From Mesonia aestuariivivens (GTDB lineage: Bacteria; Bacteroidota; Bacteroidia; Flavobacteriales; Flavobacteriaceae), in contig NZ_JAHWDF010000004.1 in assembly GCF_019311235.1 (NCBI RefSeq), forward strand, positions 62,001 to 126,000: a stretch of 64,000 bases of DNA, in the 5' to 3' direction. The notes beneath the pieces are model-generated. The model did not search any database. It had not been told where the DNA came from and saw only the letters and a program-made list of their open reading frames with translations. Every line of letters begins with the position of its first letter. The stretch's first letter is position 1. Both the position numbers and the translations under genes were made by a program. This document shows, piece after piece, positions 50,386 through 60,024 of this stretch.

Positions 50386-52842
50386 TTGAAAAAACTTTTA
50401 CTGCTAACACTTCTGTTACTTTCTGGGGTAATTTCTGCCCAAGTGGCAGGTAAAATCACCGATGTAAACGGAGAAAAACTTCCTTATGTAAATATTTACC
50501 TCGAAAATAGTTTTACAGGAACTACCTCTAACCAAGAAGGAGAGTACGAATTAGAGATTAATAAGACAGGTAAATATACCATTGTCTATCAATTTTTAGG
50601 TTTTAAAACACAAAAGAAAAAGGTAGAAATTAACGAGTTACCCTTCACCTTAAATGTTACCTTAGTCGAAGAAGAAACTAGCCTAGAAGAGGTTCTTATT
50701 AACTCTAATGAGAATCCTGCCAATCGTGTAATTAGAAATGCTATAGCGAATCGTAAAAAAAACTTAGCTAAAATTGAAGCTTACACCGCAGATTTCTATT
50801 CTCGCGGGATGTGGAAAATAGAAAACGCACCTGAAAAAATTCTAGGTCAAGAAGTTGGCGACCTTGGTGGTGGCTTAGATTCTACCCGAAGCGGAATTGT
50901 TTACCTCTCTGAAACCAAATCGCAGATAAAATTTAAAGCACCAGACGATTTTCATGAAAAAATCTTAGCCTCTAAAGTAAGTGGCGATGATAATGGTTTC
51001 AGTTTAAATAGCGCTCAAGATGCAGATTACACATTTTACAATAATACAGTTGAATTAAATACTGAATTGGTTTCGCCTATCGCAGATTATGCCTTTAATT
51101 ATTATAACTACAAACTAGAAGGGATTTTTTATGATGATTTAGGCAACCTTATTAATAAAATAAAAGTAATCCCTAAACGACCAAAAGATCGAGTTTTTTC
51201 AGGCATTATTTATATTATAGAAAATTCTTGGGAGATTTATGGAATAGAATTAATGACTACGGGAGAATCTACTCAAATCCCTCCGATAGAAACTTTAACG
51301 TTTAAACAAAATTTCACTTATTCTGAAAAAGATAAACTTTGGGTAAAACTTTCTCAGACGGTAAATTTCACTTGGAAAATTTTTGGTATTTGTGGTAATG
51401 GTAGGTTTTCTGCCGTTTACAGTAACTATAATTTTAATCCGCAATTTACACGTGGAGATTTTAGCAATGAGATTTTGAGCTTTGCTGAAAATGCAAATGA
51501 AAAAGATTCTACTTACTGGGAAACCATAAGACCTATGCCGTTAACCATAGAAGAAGCTACAGATTATGTGAAAAAAGATAGCATACAAGAGCGTAAAAAT
51601 TCGAAGGTATATAAAGATTCTGTAGATCACGAGCATAATCGCTTCGGCATTACCGATCCGCTTTTTGGGTATAGCTACCGCAATTCTCACAAACAATATT
51701 CTTGGAATATCAGTGGTCCCATAGAAGGTATTCGCTATAATACGGTACAGGGTTGGAATACAACTATAGATGCAGGTTTCACCAAATGGAAAGACGATTA
51801 TAATAAATATTGGAGCTTAAATGCCTCTGCTAATTATGGTTTGGCAGACGATCGTTTGCGATTAAAAGGTGGTTTTACAAAAAAATTCAATAACAATTCT
51901 AAGCCCTATTTTACCTTAAATGGAGGTATTGAAGCTAATCAGATTAATAATACCGAACCTATTTCTACTTTAGTAAGTTCTGTCGCATCTATTTTATTCG
52001 ATAAGAATTATTTAAAAATTTACGATCGAACTTTTATTGAAGCTCGTTATTCTGAAGAATTATTTAATGGCTTTAGGTTATATGCCAACGCATCTTTTGA
52101 GCGTAGAAACCCGCTGTTTGATGATGCCGAAATTATTGAAGAGGAAGACGAGTACACGCCAAACAATCCATTATCTGCCAACGATTTTAATTCTGCTCCT
52201 TTCGAAGCACACAATATTGCTAAAATTGGTATCACGGGAAGGGTTAATTTTGACCAGAAATATTATAACTATCCTGACGGGAAATATAACGTCACAAATT
52301 CAGATTACCCAACGCTTTACTTCAGCTACGAAAAAGGATTTGCAGCTACAGTAGACGATTATAATTTTGATCATTTTAAGATTATGGCTACCCAAAATAT
52401 AAGCCTTCAGAATAAAGGAGATTTTGAATATAGCTTAAAAGGAGGTAAATTTTTAAATGGAGATAATATTTCTTTAGTAGATCATCAACATTTTAATGGT
52501 AACTTAACTCACGTAAAATTATCGCCTACAATCAATCAATTTAATTTGCTTCCTTATTATGGGTTTAGTGCGAACGACACCTATGGAGAGCTGCACGCAG
52601 AGCATAACTTTAAAGGTTACTTATTAGGGAAAATTCCGTTTATAAGAGATTTAAATTTTAATACGGTTATCGGTGTTAATGGGTTATGGACCACTGGTAA
52701 TAAACCTTATTCTGAATATTCTGTAGGAATTAGTAATATAGGTTTTGGCAAATATCGAATTTTAAGAATTGATTATGTAAAAGCTTACCAAGGTGGCTGG
52801 CAAGATAGCGGCATAATGTTTGGATTGAGTATTGGAATGTAA
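50386..52842 (+). CDS. DUF5686 outer-membrane protein with carboxypeptidase-regulatory-like domain
   Basis: 818 residues from a TTG start; a nearby ATG at 50373 is out of frame and the signal peptide (LLLLTLLLLSGVISAQ) begins at the TTG. Residues about 20-100 form a CarbopepD_reg-like Ig domain (ITDVNGEKLPYVNIYLENSFTGTTSNQEGEYEL). The remainder is a DUF5686 region with many amphipathic strands and the C-terminal IMFGLSIGM, consistent with an outer-membrane barrel related in design to TonB-dependent receptors but without a TonB box or plug. Role unknown; possibly uptake or surface assembly. Confidence 0.85.
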   Translation: MKKLLLLTLLLLSGVISAQVAGKITDVNGEKLPYVNIYLENSFTGTTSNQEGEYELEINKTGKYTIVYQFLGFKTQKKKVEINELPFTLNVTLVEEETSLEEVLINSNENPANRVIRNAIANRKKNLAKIEAYTADFYSRGMWKIENAPEKILGQEVGDLGGGLDSTRSGIVYLSETKSQIKFKAPDDFHEKILASKVSGDDNGFSLNSAQDADYTFYNNTVELNTELVSPIADYAFNYYNYKLEGIFYDDLGNLINKIKVIPKRPKDRVFSGIIYIIENSWEIYGIELMTTGESTQIPPIETLTFKQNFTYSEKDKLWVKLSQTVNFTWKIFGICGNGRFSAVYSNYNFNPQFTRGDFSNEILSFAENANEKDSTYWETIRPMPLTIEEATDYVKKDSIQERKNSKVYKDSVDHEHNRFGITDPLFGYSYRNSHKQYSWNISGPIEGIRYNTVQGWNTTIDAGFTKWKDDYNKYWSLNASANYGLADDRLRLKGGFTKKFNNNSKPYFTLNGGIEANQINNTEPISTLVSSVASILFDKNYLKIYDRTFIEARYSEELFNGFRLYANASFERRNPLFDDAEIIEEEDEYTPNNPLSANDFNSAPFEAHNIAKIGITGRVNFDQKYYNYPDGKYNVTNSDYPTLYFSYEKGFAATVDDYNFDHFKIMATQNISLQNKGDFEYSLKGGKFLNGDNISLVDHQHFNGNLTHVKLSPTINQFNLLPYYGFSANDTYGELHAEHNFKGYLLGKIPFIRDLNFNTVIGVNGLWTTGNKPYSEYSVGISNIGFGKYRILRIDYVKAYQGGWQDSGIMFGLSIGM

Positions 52843-52853
52843 ACCCTAATTTT

Positions 52854-53798
52854 ATGAAACAACAAAAGTATAAATGCTTGCACAAACTTATATGGCTTTG
52901 TTGTATTGCTTTATTTTTGTTGTCTATTATCCCTAATTTATTAGCCAATTATTGGCTGGCAGATATTTTTTCAAATTTTAAATTTCAATATTTAATAGCC
53001 TCAATATGCTTATTGATGGTAGTCTATTTTCTTTTTAAAAAAAAATGGCTTGCGAGCTTTGTTTTATTGCTTAGCATTTGTTGGAATAGCTATTATATTT
53101 TGCCTTATTATCTTAAACATAAAGATGAAAATATAGTTAGTGAACATAACTTAAAAATTAATAGCATTAATTTATTATCTAGTAATGACCAAGTAAGATT
53201 AGTAGAAACTTATCTAGCAAAAGAAAACCCAGATGTTATTGTGCTTCTAGAATTTACACCTAAGTGGCAATCACTTTTAAAGAAAACTATACAAGATTAT
53301 GCTTACAGCCATTTCGTTCCTAGAAACGATAATTTTGGTATTGCCATATTAAGTAAAAAACAGCTGAAAGCAAAAACTGCTTATTTTAAATTGAATGAAA
53401 AGCCTTCTATTGTTAGTGAATTAAAATTTGCAAAAAAAACGCTTACCTTAATCGCAACGCATCCTGCTGCACCGGTAGATAAAAATGCTTTTGAATTGAG
53501 GAATTTACAAATGAATTACCTTATTGAAAACCGATCTAATTATTCAGATCATTTAATCATTATTGGTGATTTTAATAACTCATCTTTCTCTAATCATTTT
53601 CAAAAATTATTAAAAAAAGATTTAAGAGATAGCAGGTTAGGATTTGGAATATTACCTACTTGGCCAGCAAATTTTTCATTACTTCAAACTACTTTAGATC
53701 ATTGCTTAGTTTCTAAGAACATACAAGTTATAGAAAGAAAAGTAGGAGAAAATATTGGCTCTGATCATCTACCAATTTCGATTTCGTTAAAATTCTAA
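52854..53798 (+). CDS. Membrane-anchored EEP-family protein
   Basis: 314 residues: three hydrophobic segments about 12-35, 42-60 and 64-82, then an endonuclease/exonuclease/phosphatase fold with LKINSINLLSSND, PDVIVLLEFTPKW (metal-binding Glu), LIATHPAAP, LIIIGDFNNSSFS and GSDHLPISISL. All catalytic motifs are present. It starts 11 bases after the DUF5686 stop, so probably co-transcribed. The layout parallels the gene at 35316-36350, although the sequences have diverged. Substrate unknown. Confidence 0.85.
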   Translation: MKQQKYKCLHKLIWLCCIALFLLSIIPNLLANYWLADIFSNFKFQYLIASICLLMVVYFLFKKKWLASFVLLLSICWNSYYILPYYLKHKDENIVSEHNLKINSINLLSSNDQVRLVETYLAKENPDVIVLLEFTPKWQSLLKKTIQDYAYSHFVPRNDNFGIAILSKKQLKAKTAYFKLNEKPSIVSELKFAKKTLTLIATHPAAPVDKNAFELRNLQMNYLIENRSNYSDHLIIIGDFNNSSFSNHFQKLLKKDLRDSRLGFGILPTWPANFSLLQTTLDHCLVSKNIQVIERKVGENIGSDHLPISISLKF

Positions 53799-53883
53799 AC
53801 AAAACGTCTTTCAGTATTAAATTTTACATTTAATTATCTAGATTTATCGTTAAGCTTATTTTCAAAATAAATTCTATGATACA

Positions 53884-54683
53884 ATGAAAAGAAATTCACT
53901 TTTACTCTTATTACTTATTTACTATTTCCTGCTCCAACGATGATGAAGATTTCGTGCTCTACCAGAAGAAGAAATAGCGGCTTGTAAACTTTTAGAATAT
54001 GGTTTAATTTACGATATGGATGGTAATTTTGATTATTTATATGAATTAGAATATAAAAATGCAAAGGTAATAGCCAGAAAACAAAATACAAGATTTCCTA
54101 AAATCGATAGTGTTGTATACGATGACTTGGGAAGATTATGGAAATTATATAAAATCCCTTCTAACAAGTATTCTGTATTTGAATATGAAAACAATTCTTC
54201 AAAATTACCTTTCAAAAGGTTAGAAATTAAAATCGAGTCAAGTTATATTAATCCGCCTCCACCTTATGAAGAAATGATCACCTACAATACAAATCATCAA
54301 ATTAAGAAAACAGTTATAGAATATAGTAGAGAAATTGCTTCAACAGGGCAAATTTTCACCACCAACAAAACGACTAAGTACACCTACAATAATGATGGAA
54401 ACCTAATTAAAGATCATTACAGAGAAACTACGAATTTTAGTGATACGGATTATGAAATAATTCAACTATATGGGGATTATGACACCCTTAACAATCCGTT
54501 TGAAGGTCTTCCGTTTTTAAATTTTGTGGTATAGCAGATTCTCCAAATAATTCGCATCACTATGAATATCAAAACTATTATAATGGAGAAGCTGGTGACA
54601 CACACGATTCTAATGATATTCAAGATTATTATGCCAATGAGTTTGATTATTCAGAAGGTGTTGCCCTCTACGATTGTGAGTAA
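53884..54683 (+). pseudogene. Frameshifted lipoprotein gene
   Basis: Begins MKRNSLLLLLLI in frame 1 from ATG 53884, then needs a shift to frame 2 for TISCSNDDEDF (a typical flavobacterial lipobox plus acidic linker), a shift back to frame 1 for LPEEEIAACKLLEYGLIYDMDGNF through to a stop at 54532-54534, and a further shift to the third frame for CGIADSPNNSHHYEYQNYYNGEAGD ... ALYDC ending at TAA 54681-54683. So at least three frame changes are needed. Unshifted, translation stops at TGA after 19 codons. The intact part contains YD-like repeated tyrosine-rich segments (YTYNNDGNLIKDHY). Function unknown. Sequencing error is possible but three hits in one gene favour real decay. Confidence 0.75.
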
Positions 54684-54728
54684 AGAGCATTTCTAAATTA
54701 ATAGTTAGGTTCTTGAGAAAAACTAAAT

Positions 54729-54762
54729 AAAAAGCCTTCAGCGAAAAACTGAAGGCTTTTTT
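54729..54762. terminator. Bidirectional terminator between the pseudogene and the porin-like gene
   Basis: A-run, stem AAGCCTTCAG / CTGAAGGCTT, loop CGAAAAA, T-run. Confidence 0.92.
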
Positions 54763-54785
54763 ATTTCAATTATATGGTGTTTTAT

Positions 54786-55328
54786 TTATAAAAAAGAATA
54801 TCCTAATGCTAAAGAAAACACTCCATTTTTAGCATCTGCATTCTCGACAACATCGGTAAAACCAAAATTATAACGAGCATCTACACGCAGACCAAAAGGC
54901 AAATCTAGCCCAGCTCCCACTGCTGCCGACATATCAAAATCTTTTGATTCAACCTGATCTCCAATAGCGTTAAATTCAGGAAAATCATCATTGGCTACAA
55001 AACCAAATTGTGGTCCTACTTGTAAATTTAAAAAGTCCCCAATTAAATAATATTTAAACATCACAGGGATATTTACATAATCTACGTGATAATCACCAAA
55101 ATCTGAATCTCCCCCTTGCTGAGAATATAAAATTTCTGGTTGAATAGCCCACTTATTAAATTTCACCCCCACAAAAGCTCCAGCTAATACTCCTGTTCTA
55201 TTATCTACATCTCCTGCATCTCTCAATTGAGAAAAGTTTACCCCTGCTTTTACTCCTAAATCAAATTCTTGAGCTTGAGAAATAGAGAACATTCCCAATG
55301 CTACTACTAACAATACTAATTTTTTCAT
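54786..55328 (-). CDS. Porin-family outer-membrane beta-barrel protein
   Basis: 180 residues: signal peptide about 1-19 (ISQAQ), then an eight-strand barrel of the OMP_b-brl/PorT-like type (FDLGVKAGVNFSQLRDAG, GAFVGVKFNKWAIQPEILYSQQGGD, YVNIPVMFKYYLI, LNLQVGPQFGFV, GLDLPFGLRVDARYNFGFTDV) ending in Phe-Leu. Small barrel, likely structural or adhesion-related. Exact -7 element upstream and terminator downstream; single-gene unit. Confidence 0.9.
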   Translation of the reverse strand: MKKLVLLVVALGMFSISQAQEFDLGVKAGVNFSQLRDAGDVDNRTGVLAGAFVGVKFNKWAIQPEILYSQQGGDSDFGDYHVDYVNIPVMFKYYLIGDFLNLQVGPQFGFVANDDFPEFNAIGDQVESKDFDMSAAVGAGLDLPFGLRVDARYNFGFTDVVENADAKNGVFSLALGYSFL

Positions 55329-55341
55329 ATCTATTTTTTTT

Positions 55342-55349
55342 CAAAAGTA
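55342..55349 (-). promoter_or_regulatory. -7 element of the porin-like gene
   Basis: TACTTTTG on the minus strand, exact TAnnTTTG, 13 bases before the start codon at 55328. Confidence 0.5.
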
Positions 55350-55403
55350 GTAAAGTAAGTAATCGGGACTTCTTAGAGAAATCTTAAAACGAATAGAAAA
55401 ATG

Positions 55404-56045
55404 CTAATTTTTATCTTCTAACATAGGGACAAATCTAAATTCTCCAAATTCCTTTTTTTCAAATTCTTTAGCAGATTTTCTTATAAATAGAGTCATTATC
55501 TGAGGATCATTCCCGACAGGAATTACCAACCTACCTCCTACTTTTAATTGTGCCAATAAAGGATTAGGCACATAAGGAGCGCCTGCAGTGACAATAATTT
55601 TATGAAAAGGACCATATGTGGGTAATCCTTTATAACCGTCACCAAAATTTAAATATTTAGGTCGGTAACCTATTTGTGTTAAGAAACGTTTTGTTTTTAA
55701 ATATAACTCTTGTTGCCGCTCTATAGAATAAACCTTAGCTCCTAATTCACAAAGTACAGCCGTTTGGTAACCACTCCCTGTTCCTATTTCAAGTATTTTC
55801 TCACCTGGTTTTACTTGTAGTAATTCAGACTGAAAAGCCACGGTAAAAGGTTGTGAAATGGTTTGTTCAGCAGCAATAGGAAAAGCTTTATCTTGGTACG
55901 CATGATCTTCAAAAGAGCTATCCATAAACAAATGTCTTGGTATCTTACCAATTGCAGCTAAGACTCTCTGGTCTTGTACTCCCTTAGATTTTACTACTTC
56001 TACCAATTGTTTACGTTTTCCCTGATGTCTAAATGTATCTTTCAA
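55404..56045 (-). CDS. pcm: Protein-L-isoaspartate O-methyltransferase
   Basis: Repairs isoaspartyl damage using S-adenosylmethionine. 213 residues: AIGKIPRHLFM, QDKAFPIAAEQTISQPFTVAFQSELL, the SAM loop EIGTGSGYQTAVLCELG, and VTAGAPYVPNPLLAQLKVGGRLVIPVG. Cytoplasmic. Single gene with an exact -7 element. Confidence 0.94.
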   Translation of the reverse strand: MKDTFRHQGKRKQLVEVVKSKGVQDQRVLAAIGKIPRHLFMDSSFEDHAYQDKAFPIAAEQTISQPFTVAFQSELLQVKPGEKILEIGTGSGYQTAVLCELGAKVYSIERQQELYLKTKRFLTQIGYRPKYLNFGDGYKGLPTYGPFHKIIVTAGAPYVPNPLLAQLKVGGRLVIPVGNDPQIMTLFIRKSAKEFEKKEFGEFRFVPMLEDKN

Positions 56046-56069
56046 AAGCAGTTATTATTTTTAGTCTTG

Positions 56070-56077
56070 CAAAAATA
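56070..56077 (-). promoter_or_regulatory. -7 element of pcm
   Basis: TATTTTTG on the minus strand, exact TAnnTTTG, 24 bases before the start codon at 56045. Confidence 0.45.
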
Positions 56078-56177
56078 AAGAATACCGCCTTGAATCTGAA
56101 TTTTTTCAGCTTTCATTAATTAACAATTTGCAACTTCATTTCCCCAAATTGCTTCTATGAATTCTTAAAAGAAATAG

Positions 56178-56185
56178 TATTTTTG
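56178..56185 (+). promoter_or_regulatory. -7 element of the Gfo/Idh operon
   Basis: TATTTTTG, exact TAnnTTTG, 19 bases before the ATG at 56205. Confidence 0.5.
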
Positions 56186-56204
56186 TGTAAAACACAAAAT
56201 AACT

Positions 56205-57170
56205 ATGTTGAAAGTAGGAGTATTAGGTGCAGGGCATTTGGGTAAAATACATTTACGTCTATTAAATGAATCTGAGAAATATGAACTTGTTGGTTTTTAT
56301 GATGCCAATGAAAAGTATGCTGAAGAAGTTGCTAACGAGTTTAACTATAAAAGCTTTAAAACTATTGACGATTTGCTACAAAACGTAGATGTAATCGATA
56401 TTGTAACTCCTACCCTTTCTCATTACAACACTGCTGTCAAAGCTGTTGAAGCGGGAAAACATTTTTTTGTAGAAAAACCCATTACCAATACTGTCGAAGA
56501 AGCAGAGCAACTTACTAAAATGGCTAAAGCCAAAGGCTTAAAAGGTCAAGTAGGTCATGTAGAACGGTTTAATCCAGCATTTCAAGCAGTAAACGCTAAA
56601 ATTGATCACCCCATGTTTATCGAGGCACATCGATTAGCTGAATTTAATCCGCGAGGTACAGATGTTCCGGTAGTTTTAGATTTAATGATTCATGATATTG
56701 ATGCTATTTTAAGTGTGGTAAAATCTAAAGTAAAAAAAGTAAATGCTAGCGGAGTTTCTGTAATTAGTGACACTCCAGATATTGCTAATGCTCGTATTGA
56801 ATTTGAAAATGGTTGTGTAGCCAATCTTACCGCCAGTAGAATTTCACTAAAAAATATGCGTAAATCAAGATTTTTTCAGCGCGATGCGTACATTTCTGTA
56901 GATTTTCTAGAGAAGAAATGTGAAGTGGTTAAGATGAAAGATGCACCAGAAAAACTTGATGAGTTTGCCATGATTCTTCAAAATGCTGAAGGAGTTAAAA
57001 AACAAATTTATTTTGATAATCCTGAAGTAGATGAAAATAACGCTATTTTAGATGAATTAGAAACTTTTGCAGATGCTATCAATAATAACACCACACCAAT
57101 TGTTACCTTAGAACAAGCTACAGAAGCACTTCGTGTAGCAAAAATGGTCATTGATAGTTTTGATGAATAA
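56205..57170 (+). CDS. Gfo/Idh/MocA-family oxidoreductase
   Basis: NAD(P)-dependent oxidoreductase, 321 residues: Rossmann motif GVLGAGHLGKIHLRLL, DIVTPTLSHYNTAVKAVEAGKHFFVEKPITN with the conserved EKP, and VLDLMIHDIDAILSV with the catalytic HD-type segment. Substrate unknown (sugars or related polyols are usual; some relatives act on UDP-sugars or biliverdin). First gene of a run with 3-hydroxyacyl-CoA dehydrogenase (21-base gap), DUF1015 and YggS. Confidence 0.9.
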   Translation: MLKVGVLGAGHLGKIHLRLLNESEKYELVGFYDANEKYAEEVANEFNYKSFKTIDDLLQNVDVIDIVTPTLSHYNTAVKAVEAGKHFFVEKPITNTVEEAEQLTKMAKAKGLKGQVGHVERFNPAFQAVNAKIDHPMFIEAHRLAEFNPRGTDVPVVLDLMIHDIDAILSVVKSKVKKVNASGVSVISDTPDIANARIEFENGCVANLTASRISLKNMRKSRFFQRDAYISVDFLEKKCEVVKMKDAPEKLDEFAMILQNAEGVKKQIYFDNPEVDENNAILDELETFADAINNNTTPIVTLEQATEALRVAKMVIDSFDE

Positions 57171-57191
57171 CCAACTAAAAATACACTTATA

Positions 57192-58082
57192 ATGAAAAAC
57201 ATAGCAGTTATTGGAGCCGGAACTATGGGTAATGGCATTGCTCATACTTTTGCTCAATTCGGTTTTCAGGTAAATTTAATAGACATTTCTCAAGATAATC
57301 TTTCTAAAGGAATAGCAACCATAACGAAGAATTTAGATCGTATGGTAGCTAAAGAAAAAATTTCTGAAGAAGATAAAAAGCAAACTTTAAAACATATCAA
57401 CACACAAACTTCTTTGGAAGAAGGTGTGAAAAATGTTGATTTAGTGGTAGAAGCTGCTACAGAAAATGAAAAAATTAAACTAGATATATTTAGAACTTTA
57501 GATAAAGTTTGTCCAGAAAATACTATTCTTGCTTCAAATACTAGTTCTATTTCCATTACTAAAATTGCTTCGGTAACCAATCGTCCCAAGCAAGTGATTG
57601 GCATGCATTTTATGAATCCGGTGCCTATCATGAAATTAGTAGAAATTATTAGAGGTTACAACACCACAGACGAAGTAACCAATACAATTATGGAGCTTTC
57701 AAAAAAGCTAAATAAAGTTCCAACCGAGGTAAATGATTACCCTGGTTTTGTGGCTAATCGTATTTTAATGCCGATGATTAATGAAGCGATTGAAACGCTT
57801 TATAATGGTGTTGCAGGTGTTGCAGAAATTGACACAGTCATGAAGTTAGGAATGGCTCACCCTATGGGACCACTACAATTAGCAGATTTTATTGGTTTAG
57901 ATGTTTGCCATTCTATTTTAGAAGTCATGTACGACGGTTTTAAAAATCCAAAATACGCTCCTTGCCCCTTATTAGTAAACATGGTAAGAGCAGGAAAATT
58001 AGGTGTAAAATCTGGAGAAGGTTTTTACGATTATTCAACCAGTAGAAAAGCAGAACATATTTCTGCACAATTTAAAGCTTAA
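57192..58082 (+). CDS. 3-hydroxybutyryl/3-hydroxyacyl-CoA dehydrogenase
   Basis: NAD-dependent dehydrogenase of 296 residues. N-terminal Rossmann domain with GAGTMGNGIAHTFA and SNTSSISITKIA; catalytic region IGMHFMNPVPIMKLVEII (His) and the C-terminal dimer domain YPGFVANRILMPMINEAIET, LGMAHPMGPLQLADFIGLD, SGEGFYDYS. It oxidises L-3-hydroxyacyl-CoA in beta-oxidation or the reverse in butyrate-type metabolism. The dienoyl-CoA reductase elsewhere in the window supports fatty-acid degradation. Confidence 0.93.
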   Translation: MKNIAVIGAGTMGNGIAHTFAQFGFQVNLIDISQDNLSKGIATITKNLDRMVAKEKISEEDKKQTLKHINTQTSLEEGVKNVDLVVEAATENEKIKLDIFRTLDKVCPENTILASNTSSISITKIASVTNRPKQVIGMHFMNPVPIMKLVEIIRGYNTTDEVTNTIMELSKKLNKVPTEVNDYPGFVANRILMPMINEAIETLYNGVAGVAEIDTVMKLGMAHPMGPLQLADFIGLDVCHSILEVMYDGFKNPKYAPCPLLVNMVRAGKLGVKSGEGFYDYSTSRKAEHISAQFKA

Positions 58083-58090
58083 CTATATTT

Positions 58091-59329
58091 ATGCCTAAAA
58101 TACTTCCCTTTCGAGCGGTACGCCCCACGCGTGATAAAGTGAGCTTAATAGCATCACGTGCTTACCAAAGTTACACCCAAGCAGAAAGAGAAGCTCGTTT
58201 AGATAATAATCCGTTTTCATTTTTACACATTGTAAATCCGGGTTACAAATATCACAAAGAAATTTCGGGTCCAGAACGTTTTCAATTGGTAAAAAATCGT
58301 TACCAAGAGTTTAAAGAAGACGATATTTTTATTCAAGACCCTAAGCCTTACTATTATGTATACAGAATTATAAATCGAGAAGGCGAAGTATTTACTGGTA
58401 TTATTGCCGCGGCTAGTGTAGAAGATTATAAGAATAATTGTATTAAGCGTCATGAAGATACCATCTCGTTTCGAGAAGAGACTTTTAAAGATTACTTAAA
58501 AACAGTTGGTTTTAATGCAGAACCTGTATTACTCACACATCCTGAAAATTCAGTTTTAGCTCACATTGTTGGCGAAATTACCCAAACCCGAGCAGAGTTT
58601 GAATTTACAACCACTTATAGAGATACTCATTATTTATGGCTTTTAGAAGATAAAGGTCAAATTAAAAGTATTCAGCAAGAATTCTCTACCATGAACTGCT
58701 TATATATTGCAGATGGGCATCACAGGTCTTCTTCTTCTTTTCTTTTAAGAGAAGAATTAAAAAATCAAAACCCAAAACATTCTGGCAACGAAGCTTATAA
58801 TTATTTTATGACTTTAATTATTCCAGAAAGTGACTTGCGTATTCATGAATTTAATCGTTTGATTACTGATCTTAACGGACTTTCTAAAGAAGAGTTTTTA
58901 ATTCAGTTAGATGCTAAATTCAGAATTGAAAATCGTAGGTTAGAATACTTTAAACCAAAAAAGAAACATCAGTTTAGTATGTATTTAGAAGGAGAATTTT
59001 ATTCACTTCAACTTAGAAAATCTGAATACAATTTTAATGATGCCACCTCTAAACTCGATGCTAAAATTTTATACGATACTATACTAAACCCCATTTTAGG
59101 AATTAAAGATGTACGAAACGATAATCGTATTGATTATTCTCACGGAAAAAATGGCATGGCTTACGTAAAAGGAAAAATAGACGAAGGAGTGTTTAAAATA
59201 GGTTTTGGAATGCTACCCGTAAATGTAGAGGAAATGAAACAAATTGCAGATGAAGGTTTAACCATGCCGCCAAAATCTACGTATATTCAACCTAAACTAA
59301 GAAGTGGTGTTACCATCTATGAATTTTAA
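58091..59329 (+). CDS. DUF1015-family protein
   Basis: 412 residues, cytoplasmic, DUF1015 family: N-terminal ILPFRAVRPTRDKV, YRIINREGEVFTGIIAAASVEDY, LYIADGHHRSSSSFLLREEL (the conserved ADGHHR motif, likely catalytic or ligand-binding), and C-terminal MPPKSTYIQPKLRSGVTIY. The family often sits near serA/serC or amino-acid genes in other bacteria; here it lies between hydroxyacyl-CoA dehydrogenase (8-base gap) and yggS (23-base gap). Reaction unknown. Confidence 0.9.
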   Translation: MPKILPFRAVRPTRDKVSLIASRAYQSYTQAEREARLDNNPFSFLHIVNPGYKYHKEISGPERFQLVKNRYQEFKEDDIFIQDPKPYYYVYRIINREGEVFTGIIAAASVEDYKNNCIKRHEDTISFREETFKDYLKTVGFNAEPVLLTHPENSVLAHIVGEITQTRAEFEFTTTYRDTHYLWLLEDKGQIKSIQQEFSTMNCLYIADGHHRSSSSFLLREELKNQNPKHSGNEAYNYFMTLIIPESDLRIHEFNRLITDLNGLSKEEFLIQLDAKFRIENRRLEYFKPKKKHQFSMYLEGEFYSLQLRKSEYNFNDATSKLDAKILYDTILNPILGIKDVRNDNRIDYSHGKNGMAYVKGKIDEGVFKIGFGMLPVNVEEMKQIADEGLTMPPKSTYIQPKLRSGVTIYEF

Positions 59330-59352
59330 AAATTCTAAAAAGATTTAACAAA

Positions 59353-60018
59353 ATGGCTAATAACATAAAAGATAATATCAATCAATACCTTGAAGAATTT
59401 TCTGGAAAGGCAACTTTAGTGGCCGTATCTAAAACCAAACCTAATGAAGATCTTTTAGAAGCTTACGAAGCTGGACAGCGAGTGTTTGGAGAAAATAAAA
59501 TTCAGGAAATGACAGATAAGCACGAATCATTACCTAAAGATATTGAATGGCATATGATTGGCCACGTGCAAACCAATAAAGTAAAATATATGGCACCCTA
59601 TGTAACTTTAGTTCATGCGGTACATAAATTAAAATTATTAAAAGAAATTAATAAACGAGCCAAAGAAAACAACCGTGTTATTGAATGTCTTTTACAAGTG
59701 AAGATTGCTGAAGAAGACAGTAAATACGGCATGGATGCTGAAGATGTAGATAAAATTTTAGCTTCTGATGCTTACCAACAAATGGAAAACGTAAAAGTAG
59801 TAGGCCTAATGGGAATGGCTACTTTAACCGATGATGAAACACAGATTAACAATGAATTTGCTTTCTTAAAAAATAAATATGATGAAGTTACAGCTCAGCA
59901 CAAAGAATTTAAAATCTTATCTATGGGAATGAGCGGTGATTATAAAATAGCACTTCAGCACGGAAGTAATATGATAAGAATAGGAAGCGCTATATTTGGC
60001 GCTAGAAATTATAATTAA
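59353..60018 (+). CDS. YggS-family pyridoxal-phosphate-binding protein
   Basis: Single-domain PLP protein of the alanine-racemase-like barrel (PLPBP/YggS), 221 residues. PLP Lys27 in VAVSKTKP, GENKIQEM, WHMIGHVQTNKVKYM, LMGMATL and LSMGMSGDYKIALQHGSNMIRIGSAIFGAR. Controls free PLP and amino-acid/keto-acid balance; no catalysis known. The next gene begins 6 bases downstream. Confidence 0.94.
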   Translation: MANNIKDNINQYLEEFSGKATLVAVSKTKPNEDLLEAYEAGQRVFGENKIQEMTDKHESLPKDIEWHMIGHVQTNKVKYMAPYVTLVHAVHKLKLLKEINKRAKENNRVIECLLQVKIAEEDSKYGMDAEDVDKILASDAYQQMENVKVVGLMGMATLTDDETQINNEFAFLKNKYDEVTAQHKEFKILSMGMSGDYKIALQHGSNMIRIGSAIFGARNYN

Positions 60019-60024
60019 ATTTTT

